Source of the DNA: Linyphia triangularis
Taxonomy: Eukaryota; Arthropoda; Arachnida; Araneae; Linyphiidae
DNA length: 64,000 bases
Assembly: GCA_963978545.1 (NCBI GenBank)
Contig: OZ021727.1
Coordinates: 59,780,487-59,844,486 of the forward strand
Direction: 5' to 3'
Both the position numbers and the translations under genes were made by a program. Shown piece by piece: positions 58,221 to 64,000 of this stretch (position 1 is the first letter of the stretch; every line of letters begins with the position of its first letter). The notes under the pieces were generated by a model. That model was not told the origin of the DNA, did no database searches, and saw only the letters and a program-made list of their open reading frames with translations.

Positions 58221-61200
58221 TAAATATATATTTTTTATTTAGCTTTAACAAAATGAGAGGATTTTGCTTTGAACTACTAAGGTTTTAAGAAAACTCAATA
58301 CTTTTGGTAATATCAAAACAGTAAAATTCAGTAATAATTGAAAAAAAAATAGGAGGTTGCCCCCAAAATACATTAAATATATTATGTATAAAATTACAGT
58401 AGAAATTATAATAAATATTAATTTAGGGAAGTTTTTATAGTTCATATATTCATCAATGAATTACTAAGCTGAAATAAATATTAATTTTTGCTTAAGGTGG
58501 GCCCTACAAATTAGAAAGATCGATCAAAATATTGATTTTTTGTTTTGTTATTATGTCATAATATTCTCTGATTATTTAGCTTTTAAACAACTAATAACTT
58601 TCCAACATTCAAACAATCTTTCAAACAATCTTTCAAACAATACTAAACTTTCGGAAAATGTCCTTTGTATTTGTAGTGTTACAATTAATTATAGGTAGGT
58701 ACTAACGCTGTTGGGTACTAGTCTCCTAAAACTTTAAACCTGTTTTTTGACGAACTGTATTTTGATTATGTCACGCGTTATTCAAACAATGATAATTTAT
58801 TAACAAAATGCTCAATTATAATTTTTTTATATCATAGTAATCTATATAATATGTTGGATGTTTTGAAACTCAAGTATACAAAATTGGTTAAGAATTGATT
58901 TTTTAATGATTTTTAAATCTTAAAATTCATTGAAAATATTGATTTTTTTCATGCTTTCACACAAAAAAATTGTAAAAATAAAACTATTCTATATTAGAAA
59001 CTTAATTGAGTTTCAAAACATTAAGAACAACATTTTGAATGATTTCCAAGTGGAATTGCGTTTCTAAGTAAATTAGAATTAGACATATAATTGTCTTAAG
59101 GATGGGCTAATTACTTCTTGATTAAAAAATAAATTGGCGAAATTTGAATTTTTTTTATGAAATGACTTTAAACATATACCCTATAACTACTGTAAAAAAG
59201 AATTGAATTCTTAAACTCAGAATTTAAAAAAAAATTGTTCTAGGGTATACCTACGCCTTAATTTATAACTTATATTGAATTGATAACTTAATATAAATAT
59301 ATAGGAAGTAATAATCTATTAATAGAATGTAATGGATGTGAAATAACAAATAAAACAATTGTAAATCCAAACGCAATTTGTAAATTGTCAATTGATTTTG
59401 TGTTGCATACTCCCTCTCTTGTAAACTGAATTGCCTAGGCTTCCATCTTAACTTATCATCAAGATCGATTTTTCTTTTCCTCCACCAAATAACTATTATG
59501 AAATTAAATTTGAAATCAAGCTCCATAAACCTCTGCAATCTCATTAGAAGCCCAACAAGAATGCATGCACTGTTATTCAAACACTTAAACACAAAACACT
59601 GTATAACTTAATAAAAATATAAGTATTTCTTATCAACATGAATTGATAAAAACACATTATTGAAAGCTGAAATGCTCTATCCAATCGATGTTTATTCCAT
59701 CTTACATTAAAGGCATGGTTATCGGAAAACAACAGTTTTCACATGCGCGATCCAATCCTCCCATCCTTTTCAAATTCCGATAAAAGCGATTCTTTTAACT
59801 CTTATTTTTTATATTTTATCGTGTTTTATTTTATTACTTCACTTCACCAACCCCTCCATTGTTACATTAAGGAATACTAAAGGTAAATCGCGCACGACCC
59901 TTTTTCCTCAATTATATTGCCTTTTCTTGCGCGCCTCGTTTTAAAAGGAAATTGTTTTGCCGACTGTAAGAAACAAAGGTAGCTGTTAATTGGATTTGAA
60001 GCTCCCTCCCAGCACTCATCTTCTTTGGGTGAAATCACTGCTTTTAAGCATCGATCTGGGGAAAGCAGGCAACTGCCCCCGCGTTAACTGGGAACTTTCA
60101 GCGCTGGCCTGTGAAAAGCGGACTTATTCTCCGGAAGTTTAACGTTTTCAGTTGTACAAAGGGGCTGTAGCCAAAATGCGTAAATGCGTAATGTCAAGCA
60201 CTGTATATTTGAAAGTCGATGCAAAATTGTTTCTTGATCTTGCTTGATACTAATTAGGTATGGATCATTGTAGTAATCAAATTATAATATAATAGGAATG
60301 TGTTTAAAATTAACAATTCATATTCATTGAATGATCGTGGTTATAACAATTTTTATGGAAGCGTACACATTAATAGCATAAAAGCATACATGTATATGCA
60401 ATTAATTATATTTTCAAGAAGATACTTTTTTGTAATCATCTATGATTTGATAATATTCAATAAAAATTATAAGTTTTTATTCATTTTATATCTTTATGTT
60501 TAATAAGTATTATTAATAGGTATAATATACTTCTTGCTTTGATTATAAGCAACATATTTATCTACTTTGATTTTTTATTCTTTAGATTATCAAGCATTCT
60601 TTGCAAAGAAAGTTAATGTTAATGCATCCTAAATTTTAAAAATAATGCAATACTTGATACTAAATAATAATATGCAATACAGAAGGATAAAATAAGTAAA
60701 AAAAAATAATAGTTAATATTTAATATGATGTCAACAAAAATAACTATTAAATGCACTTTATTGTGATACTTACTAAAAAGCTATTTGCAAAAATATAGTA
60801 ATACTTTATTTACTAGTGAAATTCAGCTTTTTAAATAAAACAAAAATACGATTCACTAAATAAATTTAAAGTGTACAAAAATAGAACATTTAAGGTCACA
60901 GTCAAATGAGATACACAATGAATTGCATTCAGGAGAATAAAAAAGAAAATATAGATGCTAAGAAATATTCTTAAAAATGAGTTAAATTTCACAAAAAAAA
61001 AAAAAAAAAAAAAAAAAAATAGACTGTAGAAATACTGAAAACCCAAAAGCATATGCTGTGCAAAAGTTAGCTTGATTTGAATTCTTATATTATTTTATCT
61101 CACAGCTGCATAGATATAGATGATCGAAATATTAAAATCACTACACGTTTCAAAATTTTAATGAAATAAATAAGAATTTTCCAATAAATAAAAATCCCAA

Positions 61201-62939
61201 TTATACTTAAAACTTTTTTTATAACCAAATTAAAGGGGTTAGTATGTTTTTTCCTTAAACTATTTGGATCGATAACTGTTTAAATTTTTATTGGTGAATG
61301 ATTGCTTGTTGCTTAGATATATTTAAAGTCATAAATTACTCATTACTTCCATTAATTAAAAACTCAAAAAGATTATTCCTTCTTTCAGTAAATTATTTTA
61401 AAAAGAAATATTATTTAATTTTATTCAGTTATCAACCTTATCGTTGGAGATTTACTTCCCTTTGGAGATAAAATCGGAAAATACTCATAAAAAAATGAAA
61501 AAAGGTATAAAATAAAATCATTCCTTCTAGAAAGACAAGTTAATAAGAAAAATCGATTATCATATTTTTTTGAATATTTTACTGTGGTCCCGAATTTTAT
61601 TTCCCTTAAGCCAAGGATATTTGTCTTATTAACACAAGGCAAACAGCAAACGCCGAAACGTTGGGTTCAAAAGAGAGAATTTTTCCGATCCTATTAGAAT
61701 GAGAGTCCAGGAATTCATTTCTTTTTGGAGAAAACAATGGGAAGATAAATTGATTTGCATAAAATATTTTGAAGAATGTACTGTGTATTTACTTTATTCC
61801 ATTCCATGTATGTTTACTTTAAATGCCTTTAATTAAATGTTTCGATGGAAAAACAATTGAGGAGGAAAGGAAATTCTAAACAGAGAACTTCGGTATGTGT
61901 TGATGTAATTGAATCGATTTGAAATTTTTTATTCAGATTGCATAGTAAATCAACCATATTTGTGTATGTTATTTCTTAAAGTTGAAGTTATTTTTGAAGA
62001 TAAAGATGAGCTAAATTGCATAATATTTAAATTTACAAAACTTCTCAAATTGTAAAAGTAATTTTGATATGTACGCTGATAACAGTTTCAGGTAAATTAA
62101 CACATGCTCTAATAGTTCTTTTGTTTATGTTTTATGTTTTAATTCAATAATTTAATCTGGGTTAAAACTATTTTCATGCAAGACAGAATTAATTAATCCT
62201 TGCTTAAGATAAGATAATATAGATTCTCAATAGATAATTAATATAGATTCTCAAACTAAAATCCTGTTATTAATGCATTTTTTCAACAAAACTAAACACA
62301 AGCCACACTTTCAAATTTATTAATTAAACTTTATAACTTTATTCTTTGGTATGCTTTAATATATTGAGTAAATTTTTGAGTATTATTTCTTGCGTTCCAA
62401 TAATATTAGAATTTAAAATTTAAACCAATATTTTCTTATCTCAAGGCTAAATCACAGTGTTTCCTAGGAGTCATGCCAGTGCAGCAAAAATCCCTTAATA
62501 GTTAAAGGAAAGAATGTCAATCATTAAGGCAAAATATTTATGGTTTCTTAAGCATTTATTTAGCATCTCTTGTTTCAATTTGACTAAGTTTAAACAAATA
62601 AATATGTGGTAAAGGCACAGTGATAAATAGTTCGTATAGTGGATTTCGTAGTATTTTAAAACACCAGATATTATACCATCCAAATTTGCCATAAATTAAA
62701 GTCAAAGGAATGACAGCAGCTTGAACAAGAGTTAAATACAATTCATTTAATCAACAAATGGGTCACAGATTACAAGTAATTCGGACTTACCCGGATAGTG
62801 GTCACAGTTACACGACCCAACATGGTCGGAAGTAGATCAAATTAAGTTTAATTTTACTAAGAAGCAGGACTATGTCCCTCAGTCTAAAGATAGTGTTGGA
62901 ACTAAGAGAGCTGGGAGCGAAGTGGTTTAAAATCTGAAA
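58221..62939. other. Intergenic DNA, no gene seen
   Basis: A 12-bp unit TTTCAAACAATC occurs about three times at 58608-58641. An A-tract lies at about 60992-61019. A GC-richer island at 59740-60180 may be conserved non-coding DNA. A 16-bp unit ATATAGATTCTCAATA occurs twice near 62217-62257. The short open frames here are AT-driven. Confidence 0.4.
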
Positions 62940-64000
62940 AGTCAATTCTCCTCATTGCTTTTCAAAATTACTCTAAGGTCCAGCATTGGTGGCATCATCG
63001 AGAGGTGTGTCATATTCCCTCTATTGGTGATTTCCAAGAGTGAAGGTGGCACAAAAAAACACGTCCTTGTTCTCTGGTTGGTAGGTCGGTAGGTCTTTTT
63101 TGTGACCGGAGAGAGGGACCCTAAATTCGTAAAAACCATCAGAAGTGTCCAAAAGGGGCGCCAATGTCCAGCTATGTCTGGCTTCCAAGACAACTGGATT
63201 TATTATCCATTCTTCTGAGGAGAGATGTTTCTTTTGATCAGTGAGACACCGAGTCTACTCGTAGTAGAATTGACATAAGAAGGGGAAGGGGGGGAGGGAG
63301 GAAAAGTCGTAAACTTTCGGAGTCCCTCCATGAATTTCTAGTGTGATGATACATAGCTTCATCACAGTTCCTCCCCTTGCACACGTTTGCAAAAAGCATA
63401 TGACAACAGGAGGTCTATACCTCGACTGGTGTACATCTCAATTGGAATTCAGGCACAGGTGTCGTTGAACCACAGGAGTAACATGTACCGAAATGAGGTC
63501 TATACCCCATTGGCACAAATCAGGCACATCTGGAAGCTGAAAACCATTTCAAGATTTGGTCTATACCTTGTCTTGAAAGTAGACTGCACGGACCGACGCT
63601 GGTGTTGTTCCACATCACAGAATCTGGAAGTCAGCAAGGGCAGTTATCAACGCTTGTCCACATCATATCCGGGCCAGCCGGATGGCGGGTGGACGAAAGG
63701 ATCACTACTCGTCAGCTAGATTCCCGTCGCTGGCTGTTTGTCGACCCCCTAGGACTCCGTGGGTGGCTGCATGGGTTGCTGGTCTCTGATGTGGGAAATT
63801 GTGCTCCTGTAATCCTCGAATGTGGTGTGTGAAACAGGCCTGGGTTGGGTTCCTGGATGTATGTTGCTTGGATGCTGTACTGTAGATCATCCCTCTTTCT
63901 GGTCAGCTCAGTCATGCGACGGTCAGTCTGTATTGCATGTCCTCTAGTCATCTGGTTGTCTGAAGCTCGGGCACAAGCGAAAGCTTTGGAAGAGAGCAAG
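62940..64000. other. GC-richer segment at right edge, possible repeat or element fragment
   Basis: Composition changes sharply to higher G+C and several short overlapping frames are open on both strands. On the minus strand a purine tract AAGGGGAGGAAC (near 63367-63378) precedes TGTGATGAAG, and a TTGGCGCCCC sequence lies near 63150-63160. These loosely recall a polypurine tract, an LTR start and a primer site, but spacing and ends do not make a clear element. GGTCTATACC recurs three times (about 63412, 63499 and 63559). I cannot assign a product; the segment continues beyond the window. Confidence 0.25.

Noticed and set aside
63387..63999. Overlapping frames on both strands near the right edge as genes
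   Set aside because: Several frames are open at once, as expected in GC-richer non-coding DNA, and none shows a recognisable domain.

Overview
The window is AT-rich eukaryotic DNA, almost certainly from an arthropod. An arachnid or other chelicerate is my best guess, based on the style of the Dscam-like exon, the Ty3/Gypsy families and the very long introns; the species is not determinable here. There are no bacterial-type operons, no CRISPR array, no rRNA and no intact tRNA gene. Most of the window is intron, intergenic DNA and mobile elements.

Host gene (about 1-17160, minus strand). Two coding exons belong to one gene. A short exon at 16806-16857 encodes a start methionine and signal peptide and ends in a phase-1 donor. 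An exon at 9938-10258 encodes a complete first immunoglobulin domain of Dscam type, phase 1 at both ends. Joining them keeps the reading frame. Intron 1 is about 6.5 kb, and intron 2 runs off the left edge (at least 9.9 kb). A GC-richer 5' UTR/promoter region (16858-17160) contains a CTCF-like motif. The introns hold two tRNA-derived SINEs in opposite orientation with intact target duplications (3880-5032), a fold-back element (6372-6852), a 0.68-kb TIR element (10433-11111), a perfect RFX X-box motif (12358-12371) and a 1.1-kb pair of inverted repeats (12676-13813).

Intergenic half (17161-64000). Two copies of one palindromic MITE family lie at 19428-19885 and 57315-57738. There are minisatellites, and a family of dispersed repeats at 10.4, 33.2 and 48.6 kb, two copies of which share an identical 44-bp block. 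The core is a nest of Ty3/Gypsy LTR retrotransposons. An outer minus-strand element (34152-46511; 464-bp LTRs, 4-bp duplication ATAC, tRNA-Leu primer site) has lost its reverse transcriptase, RNase H and most of its integrase. It is interrupted by a young 8.85-kb plus-strand element (35428-44275; 663-bp LTRs with no difference seen, 5-bp duplication GATCG). The inner element has gag, a textbook -1 frameshift heptamer, and pol broken by two adjacent stop codons in the reverse transcriptase. A solo LTR of the outer family sits next door in the opposite orientation (46729-47186, duplication GTAT). Further right are a decayed LINE 3' end (47.5 kb), a higher-order tandem array (148+148+105 bp; 51.7-53.6 kb), an unidentified A-tailed ORF fragment (57.9 kb) and an unexplained GC-richer segment at the right edge (62.9-64 kb).

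No wholly new system is evident. The most interesting items are the Dscam-type 5' end with its regulatory motifs, and the nested retrotransposon pair with its frameshift signal, double stop, in-frame internal deletion and long 3' region carrying promoter-like motifs.
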